DNA of 60,749 nucleotides from CAYOWK01 sp964407665 (GCA_964407665.1 CAYOWK010000024.1:1-60749); one strand, 5' to 3'; shown: positions 25,559 through 35,548, numbered from the stretch's first letter. Made by a program: numbers and translations. Notes: generated by a model not told the origin, from the sequence alone.

Positions 25559-27694
25559 ATGTTTGCATTTTCACTTCAGAACGTCCCCGCCGGGGGCGCA
25601 CGCACCCATACGAGCCGGGCCGTGCTCGCTCTTCTTGCCGGCGCCAGCCTCATGGCGCTGGCCTCTCCCGTCTTCGCCCAGGAAGCCGCCTCTGGTCCGA
25701 TGGATGACGACGGCCGCGCCGCCCGCGAAACCGTCATCGTGACCGCCCAAGGCTTGCCAGGTGATGCGCCCGCTGTGGCCGAAGCGCGAAAGCGCCTCTC
25801 GGAAACGCCCGGCGCAGTCGCCGTGGTGTCCGCCGAGTCCTACGAGGATCGCCACGCGCCTTACCTCGCAGACCTGCTGCGCGATGTGCCCGGCGTGTTC
25901 GCGCAGAAGAAGTGGGGCGGCGACATGCGCCTCTCGATCCGCGGCTCGGGCATCGGCAACGCCAACCACAACCGCGGCACGATGCTGGCGCAGGATGGCG
26001 TGCCCTTCAACGAGGCCGACGGCTATGGCGACTTCCAGCTGATCGATCCCTCGATTGCGCGTTACACCGAAGTCTACAAGGGCGGCAATGCGCTGCGCTT
26101 TGGCGGCGCCCTGCTGGGCGGAGCGGTCAACGTCATCACGCCGACAGGGCGGACGGCCGCCAACGAAAACCTGGTGCGTCTGGAAGGCGGCTCCTACGGC
26201 ACAGCCCGCGCGCATGCCGAGGCCGCTCGCGAGATGGGCGAGTGGGACGTCTTCGCCGCCGGAACCGGTTTCACGACAGACGGATGGCGCCCACAGAGCG
26301 AAGGTCAGTCGCAGAACGGCACGGTCAGCATCGGCAAGCAGTTCGGCGACGACCGTGAAGTGCGCCTGATCGTTGGCGGCGGCTACATCCACCAGCAGAT
26401 CCCCGGCTCGATCACGCTGGCACAGGTTCAGTCCAATCCGCAGCAGGCCAACACCGGCAACGTCAACCTGAACTACCAGCGCGACATGCAGTCGGTGCGG
26501 ACCGCCCTGCAGACGCGCTGGCGGCTGGACGCCTCGAACGTGTTCGAGGGCGGCGTCTATGGCAGCTGGAAGAACCTCGACCACCCCATCTTCCAGGTCA
26601 TCGACCAGGAAAGCCGCAACTACGGCGCCTTCGGCCGCATGGACTGGACTGGCGAGATTGGCGGGATGACCGCCGATGCCTTCTACGGCCTCTACTACCG
26701 CAAGGGCGATCTCGACGCGAACCAGTGGGTGAACAACGCGGGCTCCAAGGGCGACCAGCGCGCCAGGCAGCGCCAGAACGCTGAGGGTCTCGACGCCTTT
26801 GCCGAGGGTCGCCTGTTCGTAACGCCATCCATCGCGGTTATCGCGGGCGGATCCTACGGCTGGGCGAAGCGCGATTATGAGTCCATCGACCTGCCCACAT
26901 GGGCGGGCGACTTCGCGCGGCTCGAGGAGCGCGAATACGACTGGTTTGCGCCGCGCATCGGCCTGCTCTGGCAGAACGAGGCCGGCCAGCAGGTCTACGC
27001 CAACATCACGCAGTCCGTAGAACCGCCGAACTTCGGCGCCTACTCCGCCTCGGCCGGCAACTTCTCGGATGTCGTGCCGCAGGAAGCATGGACCGGCGAG
27101 ATCGGCACGCGCGGACGCGCCGGGGACTTCATCTGGGACGTCTCCGTCTATCGCGCCCAGCTCGAGAACGAACTTCTCCTGTTCTCGGTCAACCCGGGGC
27201 TTGGCATTCCCGCTGCGACCTTCAACGCCGACAAGACGATGCACCAGGGCATCGAGGCCGGCCTTGACTGGCAGATCCTCGACAGCCTGCGCCTGCGCCA
27301 GACGTGGACGCTGTCGGACTTCCGCTTCGAGGACGATGCCCAGTATGGCGATAACCGCCTGCCGGTCATGCCGCTCAGCTTCTACCGGGCCGAGCTGCGC
27401 TACGATCACCCGGCGGGATGGTTCGTGGCGCCGGGCGTCGAGTGGGCGATGACCGACACCTATGCGGACTTCGCCAACACGAAGTCCCAGCGTTCGCCGT
27501 CCTACTCCATCTTCAACCTCGGCGGCGGGTACAAGCTGAGCGACAAGGTCAGCTTCTTTGTCGAGCTGCGCAACCTGACGGACGAGGCCTACGTCTCGAA
27601 CGCCACGCCTGTCGTGGCGTCCACCGCCGGCACGGCGGGATACTTCCCCGGCGACGGACGCTCAGCCTATGCAGGCGTCAGCGTCGGCTTCTAG
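25559..27694 (+). CDS. TonB-dependent outer-membrane receptor
   Basis: A 711-residue protein with a long signal peptide (cleavage likely after ASPVFA40), TonB-box-like ETVIVTAQ, a plug domain (about 75-190: DLLRDVPGVFAQ, LSIRGSGIGN, GVPFNEADGYGDFQLIDP, GGNALRFGGALLGGAVNV), a 22-strand barrel and terminal Phe (VSVGF). It imports a scarce ligand across the outer membrane using TonB/ExbBD energy. The DUF2946 neighbour is compatible with a metal substrate, but this is not shown. It is followed by a strong terminator. Confidence 0.93.
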   Translation: MFAFSLQNVPAGGARTHTSRAVLALLAGASLMALASPVFAQEAASGPMDDDGRAARETVIVTAQGLPGDAPAVAEARKRLSETPGAVAVVSAESYEDRHAPYLADLLRDVPGVFAQKKWGGDMRLSIRGSGIGNANHNRGTMLAQDGVPFNEADGYGDFQLIDPSIARYTEVYKGGNALRFGGALLGGAVNVITPTGRTAANENLVRLEGGSYGTARAHAEAAREMGEWDVFAAGTGFTTDGWRPQSEGQSQNGTVSIGKQFGDDREVRLIVGGGYIHQQIPGSITLAQVQSNPQQANTGNVNLNYQRDMQSVRTALQTRWRLDASNVFEGGVYGSWKNLDHPIFQVIDQESRNYGAFGRMDWTGEIGGMTADAFYGLYYRKGDLDANQWVNNAGSKGDQRARQRQNAEGLDAFAEGRLFVTPSIAVIAGGSYGWAKRDYESIDLPTWAGDFARLEEREYDWFAPRIGLLWQNEAGQQVYANITQSVEPPNFGAYSASAGNFSDVVPQEAWTGEIGTRGRAGDFIWDVSVYRAQLENELLLFSVNPGLGIPAATFNADKTMHQGIEAGLDWQILDSLRLRQTWTLSDFRFEDDAQYGDNRLPVMPLSFYRAELRYDHPAGWFVAPGVEWAMTDTYADFANTKSQRSPSYSIFNLGGGYKLSDKVSFFVELRNLTDEAYVSNATPVVASTAGTAGYFPGDGRSAYAGVSVGF

Positions 27695-27716
27695 CCACTC
27701 GCGAGATCCCAGGATC

Positions 27717-27752
27717 GGGAGGCTCCGGTGACAGGCCGGAGCCTCCCTTTTT
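27717..27752 (+). terminator. Rho-independent terminator after TonB receptor
   Basis: 12-bp perfect stem GGGAGGCTCCGG / CCGGAGCCTCCC (27717-27728, 27736-27747) with a 7-base loop and TTTTT. Confidence 0.92.
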
Positions 27753-27825
27753 GCATTCGCCTCCGGGTGTCGACACTCACCGTCCGGCAATGCCATGAAG
27801 GCGTCACCACCGGGAGAGAGCCGAC

Positions 27826-28620
27826 ATGACCGATATCCTCAAGATTTCCGACGCGGGCCATGTCCGCACCATCACCCTCAACCGCCCCGAGAAGAAGAAC
27901 GCTCTCAGCGACCAGCTGGCCTGGGCGATTGTCGCGGCGGTCGATGACGCGGCTGAGGACGACAATGTCTGGGTCGTGGCTATAACGGGTTCGGGCGACG
28001 CATTCTGCGCGGGTCTGGACCTCTCCCAGGGCGATCGCTGGTCGCCGAAGACGTCCCTGTCGGCCCAGCTCGACGATATCAACTGGGTCGGCCAGTTCCT
28101 GCTGGCGATCCGCAAGCGTTGCGACAAGCCTGTCGTAGCCGGGGTCAACGGCGTTGCGGTGGGCGCGGGGCTTGGCCTCGCCATGTCGGCGGATGTGCGC
28201 ATCGTCAGCCGCAGCGCGCGCCTGATGGCGGGCTACACGCGCATCGGCGGATCGCCGGACGCGGGGCTCACCGTGACGCTGCCGCAGGCGATGGGCTATG
28301 AGCAGGCCCTGCGCTTCATGATGGAGAACCGCACCGTGATGGGCGAGGAGGCCGTGCGCATCGGCATGGCGGGCGAACTCGCCGACGACGCCGGCTTCGC
28401 CGACCGGCTTGCCGCCTATTGCGAAGAGCTCTGCCAGTGGTCGCCGGTCACCCTGCGGCTTCTGAAGCGCGGGCTGGTGAAGTCGATGGAGTCCACCGAC
28501 CTCGAACAGCAGCTGCGCTACGAGCTTGCGAACATCAAGGTCGCCTTCGGCAGCGAAGACGGCAAGGAAGCCCGCAAGGCCTTCCTCGAAAAGCGCAAGC
28601 CCGAGTTCAAGGGACGCTGA
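27826..28620 (+). CDS. Enoyl-CoA hydratase/isomerase (crotonase) family protein
   Basis: A 264-residue crotonase: TLNRPEKKNALS near the N-terminus, the oxyanion segment GSGDAFCAGLDLSQGD and VAGVNGVAVGAGLGLAMSADVRI. The position of the first catalytic Glu (Glu144 in rat hydratase) falls near GGSPDAGLT, where Asp/Ser occur, so isomerase or other crotonase chemistry is possible. No CoA ligase or thiolase nearby to fix the pathway. Confidence 0.87.
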   Translation: MTDILKISDAGHVRTITLNRPEKKNALSDQLAWAIVAAVDDAAEDDNVWVVAITGSGDAFCAGLDLSQGDRWSPKTSLSAQLDDINWVGQFLLAIRKRCDKPVVAGVNGVAVGAGLGLAMSADVRIVSRSARLMAGYTRIGGSPDAGLTVTLPQAMGYEQALRFMMENRTVMGEEAVRIGMAGELADDAGFADRLAAYCEELCQWSPVTLRLLKRGLVKSMESTDLEQQLRYELANIKVAFGSEDGKEARKAFLEKRKPEFKGR

Positions 28621-28623
28621 CAA

Positions 28624-30435
28624 TCAGCGCACAGCACTCCACGGACGGCTAAGCGCGATGGCGCAACTAATGATGCCGACCAGCGAATAGGTCTGCGGAT
28701 AGTTGCCCCACAGCTCGCCGGTCTCCAGCGAGACATCCTCTGACATGAGGCCCGCACGGCTGCGCCGCCCGAGCAGCTTTCTGAACAGGTCGCGGGCCTC
28801 TACATCGCGGCCGCAGGCATGTAGCGCCTCGATGTACCAGAACGTGCAGAAATTGAAGGCCGTTTCCGGCTCGCCGAAATCGTCCGGCAGATTGTAGCGG
28901 AACAGGTTGTCGCCCCGGCGCAGCGTTCTCTCGACGGCCTCGAACGTTGCCTGAAAGCGCGGATCGTCCGGCTTCACGAAGCCCAGCTCCACCAGCTGCA
29001 GCAGGCTGGCGTCCAGCTCCTCCCCGCCGAAGCTCGCCGAAAAATGCCCGAGCTTCTCGTTCCATGCGTCGGCCTCGATTCGGACGTGGATGGTGGCCGC
29101 ACGTGTCCGCCAGACCGCCCCACGGCCGGTAAGGTCAAGGGCGGCCGCCACGTTGGCGAGCCGGTCGCAGGCGGCCCAGCAGAGCAGCGCAGAGTAGGTG
29201 TGGACCCGTGCAATTGTGCGGAACTCCCACAGGCCGGCGTCCGGCTTGTCGTAGACCGACCACGCCAGCTCGCCAACCTCTTCGAGGGAGTGGAAGTCCT
29301 CCACCGTGCCCATCCTCAGGAGCCGGTGGTCGAAGAAGGACTGCACCAGCGGCAGGATGATCTGGCCATAAACGTCGTGCTGCTTCTGCAGATGAGCCTC
29401 GTTGCCGAGCCGGACGGGCCCCATGCCGCGATACCCGGCAAGACCATCGGCAAACCGCTCGTGGAGCTCAAGCTCGAGTCCCACGCCATAGAGCGGCTGC
29501 ACATCGCCGCCGCGCGACTGGTCCACCAGATTGCGCAGATAGACGAGATAGTTCTCCAGAAGGTCCACCGCACCCAGCCGGTTGAGCACGCGAACCACAT
29601 AGTAGGCGTCGCGGATCCAGCAGTAGCGATAGTCCCAGTTGCGCTGAGAGCCCGGCGCTTCGGGGATGGAGGTGGTCATCGCCGCGATAATCGCCCCGGT
29701 CTCCTCGAACGCGCACAGCTTCAGCGCGATGGCGGCCCGGATCACCTCCTCCTGCCAGTCGAGCGGCAGGGTCAGCGTCCGGATCCAGTCGCGCCAGTCG
29801 TCCCGTGTTGCGCGCAGGTGACCCTCGGCGTCGGCCAGCACATCCGCCGGGAACGGCTCGTCAGGCCCAAGATGGAAGGCCAGAGGCCCCTCCAGCCGGA
29901 ACGCATGCTCCGCGCCGATGTAGGAGACCGGCGCATTCGTCGTCAGCCGCAGCTGCGCGCCCCCGCAATCATAGCGGACATGGTTGGAGCCTGTGGCTGT
30001 GGCCGCGCGCCGTGCGCCATGATCGCCCGTCGGCCGCACCCTCACCGTGATCCGCGGCGCGCCGCTGACGGGCCGCACGATGCGGAAGAATGCGGCGGGG
30101 CGATACATCCGGCCATGCATGCGGGCCCGGGGCGCGAAATCGATGATCTCGACCGATTGTCCGTGGCTGTCTGTGACCAGCGTGCGCAGGATGGCAGTGT
30201 TGCGCTCGTAGCCCTGCTCCCAGCTAACCGCTCCGGCCACCTCGATCGCCCAAAATCCAGCCTGGTTCGATCCGCCGCAGACAGGCTCCAACAGCGCTGA
30301 AAACACCGGCTCGCCATCCGGGCGCGGGTGACACGACCAGACAATGCGGGCGCGGGCGTCGACAAGCGCGGTCACCGTGCAATTGCCGATAGGCGCCAGA
30401 TCCAGGCCTGGCGTCGTCAAGTCCGGTAGGGTCAT
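28624..30435 (-). CDS. Glycoside hydrolase family 15 (glucoamylase/trehalase-like)
   Basis: A 603-residue protein with no signal peptide, so probably cytoplasmic. An N-terminal beta domain (IGNCTVTALVDARARIVWSC) precedes the (alpha/alpha)6 barrel with NWDYRYCWIRDAYY at 266-279 (catalytic acid region) and a late LMSEDVSLETGELWGNYPQT segment (second catalytic Glu region). Bacterial GH15 members beside otsAB are often trehalases or glucoamylases. It is divergent from otsB and convergent with the crotonase (4-base gap). Confidence 0.88.
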   Translation of the reverse strand: MTLPDLTTPGLDLAPIGNCTVTALVDARARIVWSCHPRPDGEPVFSALLEPVCGGSNQAGFWAIEVAGAVSWEQGYERNTAILRTLVTDSHGQSVEIIDFAPRARMHGRMYRPAAFFRIVRPVSGAPRITVRVRPTGDHGARRAATATGSNHVRYDCGGAQLRLTTNAPVSYIGAEHAFRLEGPLAFHLGPDEPFPADVLADAEGHLRATRDDWRDWIRTLTLPLDWQEEVIRAAIALKLCAFEETGAIIAAMTTSIPEAPGSQRNWDYRYCWIRDAYYVVRVLNRLGAVDLLENYLVYLRNLVDQSRGGDVQPLYGVGLELELHERFADGLAGYRGMGPVRLGNEAHLQKQHDVYGQIILPLVQSFFDHRLLRMGTVEDFHSLEEVGELAWSVYDKPDAGLWEFRTIARVHTYSALLCWAACDRLANVAAALDLTGRGAVWRTRAATIHVRIEADAWNEKLGHFSASFGGEELDASLLQLVELGFVKPDDPRFQATFEAVERTLRRGDNLFRYNLPDDFGEPETAFNFCTFWYIEALHACGRDVEARDLFRKLLGRRSRAGLMSEDVSLETGELWGNYPQTYSLVGIISCAIALSRPWSAVR

Positions 30436-30637
30436 GCAGGAGACTGTCCTTCTGGCTCAAACGCCAACCGCTGTTGAGGCGACAGCATTTCAATCCATAG
30501 GGAACCCGGAGCGCGCGAAGGGGTTTCATTCTTCCGACATGAATTGCGCCCGCCGGCCCTGTTTCTTTCGCAGAGCCTTTGCACAGGCGCGCCCCCGGTC
30601 GCCATGCGCTCACCGCAACGGCCGGCGCGAACGGGAA

Positions 30638-31429
30638 GTGGGAACATTGCAGCTGACGTCTAAACTCGATCCGGATCGAAACGGAGCCCGCGTAATACCT
30701 GTCACACTGGCTTGTCTCTTCCTCGACCTCGACGGAACGCTGGCCCCGATTGCACAACGCCCGGACGACGTTGGCCCCCAACCCGCCCGAACCGCTCTGC
30801 TTCGCCGCACCCAGACAGCCCTTGGCTACCGACTGGCGGTCGTCAGCGGGCGCTCGCTGGCCGAGGTGGATCGCATACTCGAGAACGCGGTCGCCAGCGT
30901 CGCGGGCCTGCATGGGCTTGAGCGCCGCTCCCCCGATGGACGCGTCGCTACGCCCCCGCCCGCCCCAGGTCTTGAAGCAGCCCGCCACAGCGCGCACGCC
31001 TTCGCCCGCGAAAACGATCTCCTGCTGGAGGACAAGGGCCTGTCGATCGCCCTTCACTACCGGCTGGCTCCGGACAGGCGGGACACCGTCGAGGCGTTCG
31101 CCCGGCGGGCCGCTGCCGAGCACCGCCTCACGCTGCAGGCAGGCAAGATGGTCTTCGAGCTGCGGACGCCCGGCGCCGACAAGGGCGACGTCGTCCACAC
31201 CTTCATGACGGAACCACCCTTTCGCGGCGGCGTACCGCTGTTCATCGGCGACGACCTGACAGACGAACACGGCTTCGAGGCGGCCCATGCGCTTGGCGGA
31301 TACGGCATCCTGGTCGGCCCGGCCCGCGACACGCGGGCAGCCTTTCGCCTGGAAACAGTCGACGCCGTTCTGGGCTGGATCGAACAAGCTCTGACAACGG
31401 GCGCTTTCACACTGGGAGGCGAAACCTGA
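30638..31429 (+). CDS. otsB: Trehalose-6-phosphate phosphatase
   Basis: A 263-residue HAD phosphatase with nucleophile motif FLDLDGTLAPIA (D30/D32), SGR after strand 2 and GDDLTDEHGFEAA (motif IV). It dephosphorylates trehalose 6-phosphate. Start is uncertain: GTG 30638 or TTG 30647, both weakly supported; a far upstream open frame is not conserved. Its stop overlaps the otsA start by one base (TGATG). Confidence 0.92.
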   Translation: MGTLQLTSKLDPDRNGARVIPVTLACLFLDLDGTLAPIAQRPDDVGPQPARTALLRRTQTALGYRLAVVSGRSLAEVDRILENAVASVAGLHGLERRSPDGRVATPPPAPGLEAARHSAHAFARENDLLLEDKGLSIALHYRLAPDRRDTVEAFARRAAAEHRLTLQAGKMVFELRTPGADKGDVVHTFMTEPPFRGGVPLFIGDDLTDEHGFEAAHALGGYGILVGPARDTRAAFRLETVDAVLGWIEQALTTGAFTLGGET

Positions 31430-32817
31430 TGGGCCGGCTGATTGTGGTCTCGAACCGGGTGAACCCGCCTGCGGATGCGGGCGTGGGCACCACTGGCGGC
31501 CTCGCCATGGCGCTGTCAGCGGCGCTGCGAGAGGACAAGGGGCTGTGGTTCGGTTGGAGCGGCAACACCGTAGAACACAGCAGCGGACAGATCTCGATCC
31601 AGAAGGTGGGAGGCGTCACCGTCGCCCTTCTCGACCTCGAGGAACAGGACCGGCAGGAATACTACAACGGCTACGCCAACCGGACCCTGTGGCCGCTCTT
31701 CCACTACAGGGCGGACCTCGCCAATTTCGAGCGCTCGTTCGGCGAGGGCTACCAGCGTGTCAACGAGCTGTTCGCCGATACGCTGTCGCCGCTGATCGAA
31801 CCGGATGACCTGATCTGGGTGCAGGACTACCACCTGATCCCGCTGGCCCGGGAACTGCGGAAGCGAGGCGTGAAGAACCGCATCGGCTTCTTCCTGCATG
31901 TGCCGTGGCCGGCGCGGATGGTGTTCACCGTCTTGCCGCGCCACCGCGAGCTGGTGGAATCCCTGTTCGCCTACGATCTCGTGGGCTTCCACACACAGGA
32001 ATACTGCGACGCCTTCATCGACTACGCCGTGAACGAGGCTGGCGGACGGGTCGAGGGCGACCGGGTTCACGCCTTCGGGAAAGCCACCGATGTTCTTGCC
32101 TTCCCGATCGGCATCGACGCATCAGACTTTGCCGCCTCGCTGAAGACCGAGGCGTCGCGCTCGTATCTGGACCGCATCTTCGCCAGCAAATACCCGCGCA
32201 AGATGCTTCTCGGCGTCGACCGCCTCGACTACTCAAAGGGGCTCGAGGAGCGGTTCGTGGCCTATGAGCGGTTTCTTGCCGAGAATCCCGACCAGCACGA
32301 GAAGGTCTTCCTGCTGCAGATCGCAACGCCAAGCCGCGACGAGGTGGCCGCCTACCAGGACCTGCGCTCACGGCTCGACACCGTATCCGGCCGCATCAAT
32401 GGCGAGCACGCCACCGTGGACTGGGTGCCGCTCCGCTATGTGAACCGGTCCTACCGCCGCGATGAACTCAGCGGAATCTATCGCGGCGCCGATGTCGCGC
32501 TGGTCACGCCGCTGCGGGACGGCATGAATCTGGTCGCCAAGGAATATGTCGCGGCGCAGGACCCGGACAATCCAGGCGTGCTCATTCTATCCGAATTTGC
32601 CGGCGCCGCCGCACAGATGCCGGAAGCGCTGATCGTCAATCCGTTCAGCCGCGACGACATGGCGGACGCGATCCGTCGCGGGCTCGAGATGCCGCTGCAG
32701 GAACGCAAGTCCCGCTGGGAATCCCTCATGAACACCGTCAGCCGTCAGGATGTGACCTGGTGGCGCGAGGCGTTCGTATCCGCATTGAAAGCGGCCGGCG
32801 GCAAGCCTGAAGCCTAG
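31429..32817 (+). CDS. otsA: Trehalose-6-phosphate synthase
   Basis: A 462-residue GT20 enzyme: MGRLIVVSNRV, the sugar-donor loop GTTGGLAMAL (20-29), DDLIWVQDYHLIPLARELR, GVDRLDYSKGLEERF and LRDGMNLVAKEYVAAQ are all intact. It joins UDP-glucose and glucose-6-phosphate. Coupled to otsB. Its 3' end overlaps the convergent glycosyltransferase by four bases. Confidence 0.96.
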   Translation: MGRLIVVSNRVNPPADAGVGTTGGLAMALSAALREDKGLWFGWSGNTVEHSSGQISIQKVGGVTVALLDLEEQDRQEYYNGYANRTLWPLFHYRADLANFERSFGEGYQRVNELFADTLSPLIEPDDLIWVQDYHLIPLARELRKRGVKNRIGFFLHVPWPARMVFTVLPRHRELVESLFAYDLVGFHTQEYCDAFIDYAVNEAGGRVEGDRVHAFGKATDVLAFPIGIDASDFAASLKTEASRSYLDRIFASKYPRKMLLGVDRLDYSKGLEERFVAYERFLAENPDQHEKVFLLQIATPSRDEVAAYQDLRSRLDTVSGRINGEHATVDWVPLRYVNRSYRRDELSGIYRGADVALVTPLRDGMNLVAKEYVAAQDPDNPGVLILSEFAGAAAQMPEALIVNPFSRDDMADAIRRGLEMPLQERKSRWESLMNTVSRQDVTWWREAFVSALKAAGGKPEA

Positions 32818-34676
32818 AGCGGCTTCGCCGCCATCGGCGGATCCCAGCGCCGCATGCCACGCAGCCAGATCCGCAGACGTTCCACTCGGCTCACCTCGTT
32901 CTTGCGGACAACCTCGTTGAAGAACGGCGTGCGGCCAAGGGCGCGCCAGTAGAGGTGCGACCACGGATGATAGCTGCCGGGCACCCACGGCTTGTCGGAG
33001 CCGATATAGTGGACAATGGCTGGACGGCCGCCGCCCACAAGTTCGGCCTCGCCCTTTGCAATCGCGATCGATGACAGCCGCTGGACGTTCCAGGACTGGT
33101 TGACGAGCTTCCAGCGTCCCCAGAGCGCCCAGTTCAGCGCATCCTGATCGTTCCACGGCAGGTCGCGGTCGTGTTCGGCGAGGAAAGCTGTCGCCTTCTG
33201 GAACAGACCTTCCTCGCGGATCTTCTCCAAGTCGATCAGCAGGACGCCCGCATTAAAGTAGCGTGCGGCATTCTCGGACAGCTGCCAGCGGGCGGAGAAC
33301 AGGCTGGCGTTGACGTTCTCGTCCGTGACGGCGCCGACGACATGGCCTTCGAGGTCGATGTTCCAGAGCGGGCGGACGTCGCTGGCCACCGCAATGTCTG
33401 CGTCAAGATATAGCACCCGGCGGCAGTCTGCCGGAGCCAGCTTGTCGAGGCCAAGGCGGAAAAGTGTGGCGCGCGTGAAGTGGGCGCGGTCCGCCCACTG
33501 CGGAAGATCGTCGTCGCCGACGACGGTCCAGACGAAGTCGCAGCCCGGCGCGCATTGCTCGACGCGGGCCTGAAGCTCAGGCTCGACGTCCGTGTGCAGC
33601 ACGATGAACCGGTAGCGCTGGCCGGGCGCCGCGTTGACGACAGAAGCGATGACGGCGGCGGCGTGCGGCGCGTAGTTGCGGTCGATGCCCATGGCGATGT
33701 CGATACGGTCGGCCTTGCCGGCCTCCTCGCGGCGGCGCCTGGCATCCAGATTGAGCGAGCGCTCGAGGCCGCGCCGGATGGGCGTATCCTGCATCAGGTT
33801 ACGGATGGCGCGGGTCGGGAACAGGCCGAAAGCAATCGCGGCCGCCCGCCAGGCCTTCATCGGCCGGCCAGTGCAGGCGCGCTCTTCGACGGCGTCGGCG
33901 AAGTAGTAGTAGAAAAACTGGAAGCACGAGAAGTATGACCGGAGCCAGGCCTGCACGGACGGCCAGCGCGTACGCTCCGCCCAGGCGTGACGCAGGAACA
34001 CCTTGCGGGTGAACGGAATACGCCGCAGCTGGAGCTTGTCATATGAGCCAGGCGGACGGTCGCGGAACAGGACACAGGGTCTGGCGACAAAACCGATGCG
34101 CGCGCGGCGCGCTATGCGCAGCTGGAAGTCCCAGTCCTGGTCGCCGATCAGAGTTTCGTCGAAGGGACCAACAAGATCCCGGACGGCTTGGCGGATGACC
34201 GTGCCGCCGATCTGGGGAAACCAGCCGCTCATCATCGGCATGAACACATCGCCATCGGCGGGAAGCACGTCGGGGCTGGGATCGCCCAGCGGACGGCGGC
34301 TGGTGTCGGTGAGCGTCACCTGCCCCACGACCGCATCGATGCCAGCATCCGCGTCCATCATCTCGATGTGACCGCGGATGTGGCCGGACTGCCAGAGATC
34401 GTCGTCGTCCAGGAAGGCGATGAACTCGCCGGAGGCGGCCATCAGACCGAGATTGCGTGCGGCGGCGGCGCCATTGGTGCGCGTGATCATGTGAATGGCG
34501 CCGTACTCGGCGGCGGCGACGGCGGTCTCAGGGTCGGTTCCGTTGTCGCCGACCAGGATCTCGAAACGCAGATCGGCGCCCTCAAGCGCCCGGATGCTGG
34601 CAAGGGCTTCCCTGAGGAGCGCAGGTCGATCGCGCGTCGGCACGACCACGGAAACTAGACGCGGCGGTTTCTGCAC
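32814..34676 (-). CDS. Bifunctional glycosyltransferase (GT2 + GT8 fusion)
   Basis: A 620-residue protein. Residues 1-290 are a GT-A family 2 domain (VVVPTRDRPALL, LDDDD at 89-93, DQDWDFQLR). Residues about 325-600 are a family 8 domain (LYLDADIAVASDV with DxD, FNAGVLLIDL, WNDQDALNW, VHYIGSDKPWVPGS). It probably adds two sugars to a surface glycan. GTG 34676 is chosen because GGGGGAG lies five bases upstream. It overlaps neither neighbour except otsA at the 3' end. Confidence 0.88.
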   Translation of the reverse strand: MQKPPRLVSVVVPTRDRPALLREALASIRALEGADLRFEILVGDNGTDPETAVAAAEYGAIHMITRTNGAAAARNLGLMAASGEFIAFLDDDDLWQSGHIRGHIEMMDADAGIDAVVGQVTLTDTSRRPLGDPSPDVLPADGDVFMPMMSGWFPQIGGTVIRQAVRDLVGPFDETLIGDQDWDFQLRIARRARIGFVARPCVLFRDRPPGSYDKLQLRRIPFTRKVFLRHAWAERTRWPSVQAWLRSYFSCFQFFYYYFADAVEERACTGRPMKAWRAAAIAFGLFPTRAIRNLMQDTPIRRGLERSLNLDARRRREEAGKADRIDIAMGIDRNYAPHAAAVIASVVNAAPGQRYRFIVLHTDVEPELQARVEQCAPGCDFVWTVVGDDDLPQWADRAHFTRATLFRLGLDKLAPADCRRVLYLDADIAVASDVRPLWNIDLEGHVVGAVTDENVNASLFSARWQLSENAARYFNAGVLLIDLEKIREEGLFQKATAFLAEHDRDLPWNDQDALNWALWGRWKLVNQSWNVQRLSSIAIAKGEAELVGGGRPAIVHYIGSDKPWVPGSYHPWSHLYWRALGRTPFFNEVVRKNEVSRVERLRIWLRGMRRWDPPMAAKPL

Positions 34677-34687
34677 GGCTGCTCCCC

Positions 34688-35488
34688 CTAAACCCATTCT
34701 TCCCAACGGTCGAACTTGCCCTTCAGGAGAGCCCTGAAGATGCGGTCGCCGTCGTACTTTGTGACAAAGGTGCGCGCGATGGTGCCCGGCGGACGGGTCT
34801 CTTCTGCCTGCGCGTAGATGACCGAGTAGCCAGCGTCGCGGGCGGCCTTCTCGGATTCGCTACGCCAGTTCATCGACTGGCCAAGAGGAATGGCGAATGT
34901 CTCCGGCGCGAAGCCGAGACGCTTCTCGAACATCTGGCGCGAGCCCCCGAGCTCGTCGACCATCTGGGACATCCCGATCTTGCCGAAGTCCGGGTGGGTG
35001 GCGGAGTGGCTGCCCATCTCGACGCCGTCAGCGAGCAGCTTCTCGATGTCGGCCCAGGTCAGGACAGTGTTGTCGTCGAAGTGGTGCCGGTTGTCGGACC
35101 ATTCCGAGACCGGGAAGAAGGTCCACGGGATGTTGTAATCCTTCAGGATCGGCGCTGCGTTGGTCAGGATGGTCTTGAGGCCGTCGTCGAAGGTGATTGC
35201 CAGATCTTTTTCCTTGCCGCCGGTCTTCACGATCTCGGAGGCCGGCACAAAGCGATAGCCATTGTTAAGCGCCAGCTCGATGTGGCGGCGAAACTGGCTC
35301 GGCTTGACGTCGTTGACGCCCCAGTCTTCCTGACCAATCGAATGGTAGCAGAGAATGCGTCCGATCCAGCGCTTGCGGGACTTCCCGACAGCCGCCAGCG
35401 CGTGACGCTCGCAGCACATGCGGCAGGCGGCGACGTGGCCGCGCTCAATTCCCGTCTTCCGGATGATGCGCTTCAGAATTTTCTTCAC
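34688..35488 (-). CDS. Polysaccharide deacetylase (NodB/CE4)
   Basis: A 266-residue protein. The CE4 motifs are ITFDDG (D101 base, D102 metal) and MGSHSATHPD (H161, H165 metal). The N-terminus is basic and contains four clustered cysteines (CRMCCERH, plus C47) of unknown meaning; no clear signal peptide. It likely trims acetyl groups from the glycan made by neighbouring enzymes. It is 11 bases upstream of the GT2-GT8 gene on the same strand, so co-transcribed. Confidence 0.87.
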   Translation of the reverse strand: MKKILKRIIRKTGIERGHVAACRMCCERHALAAVGKSRKRWIGRILCYHSIGQEDWGVNDVKPSQFRRHIELALNNGYRFVPASEIVKTGGKEKDLAITFDDGLKTILTNAAPILKDYNIPWTFFPVSEWSDNRHHFDDNTVLTWADIEKLLADGVEMGSHSATHPDFGKIGMSQMVDELGGSRQMFEKRLGFAPETFAIPLGQSMNWRSESEKAARDAGYSVIYAQAEETRPPGTIARTFVTKYDGDRIFRALLKGKFDRWEEWV

Positions 35489-35548
35489 GCGGGCGCCTTT
35501 GGAGTTCGTTCAAGGTGTGGCTCGCAAGCCGCATGCCATGGAGGGACA

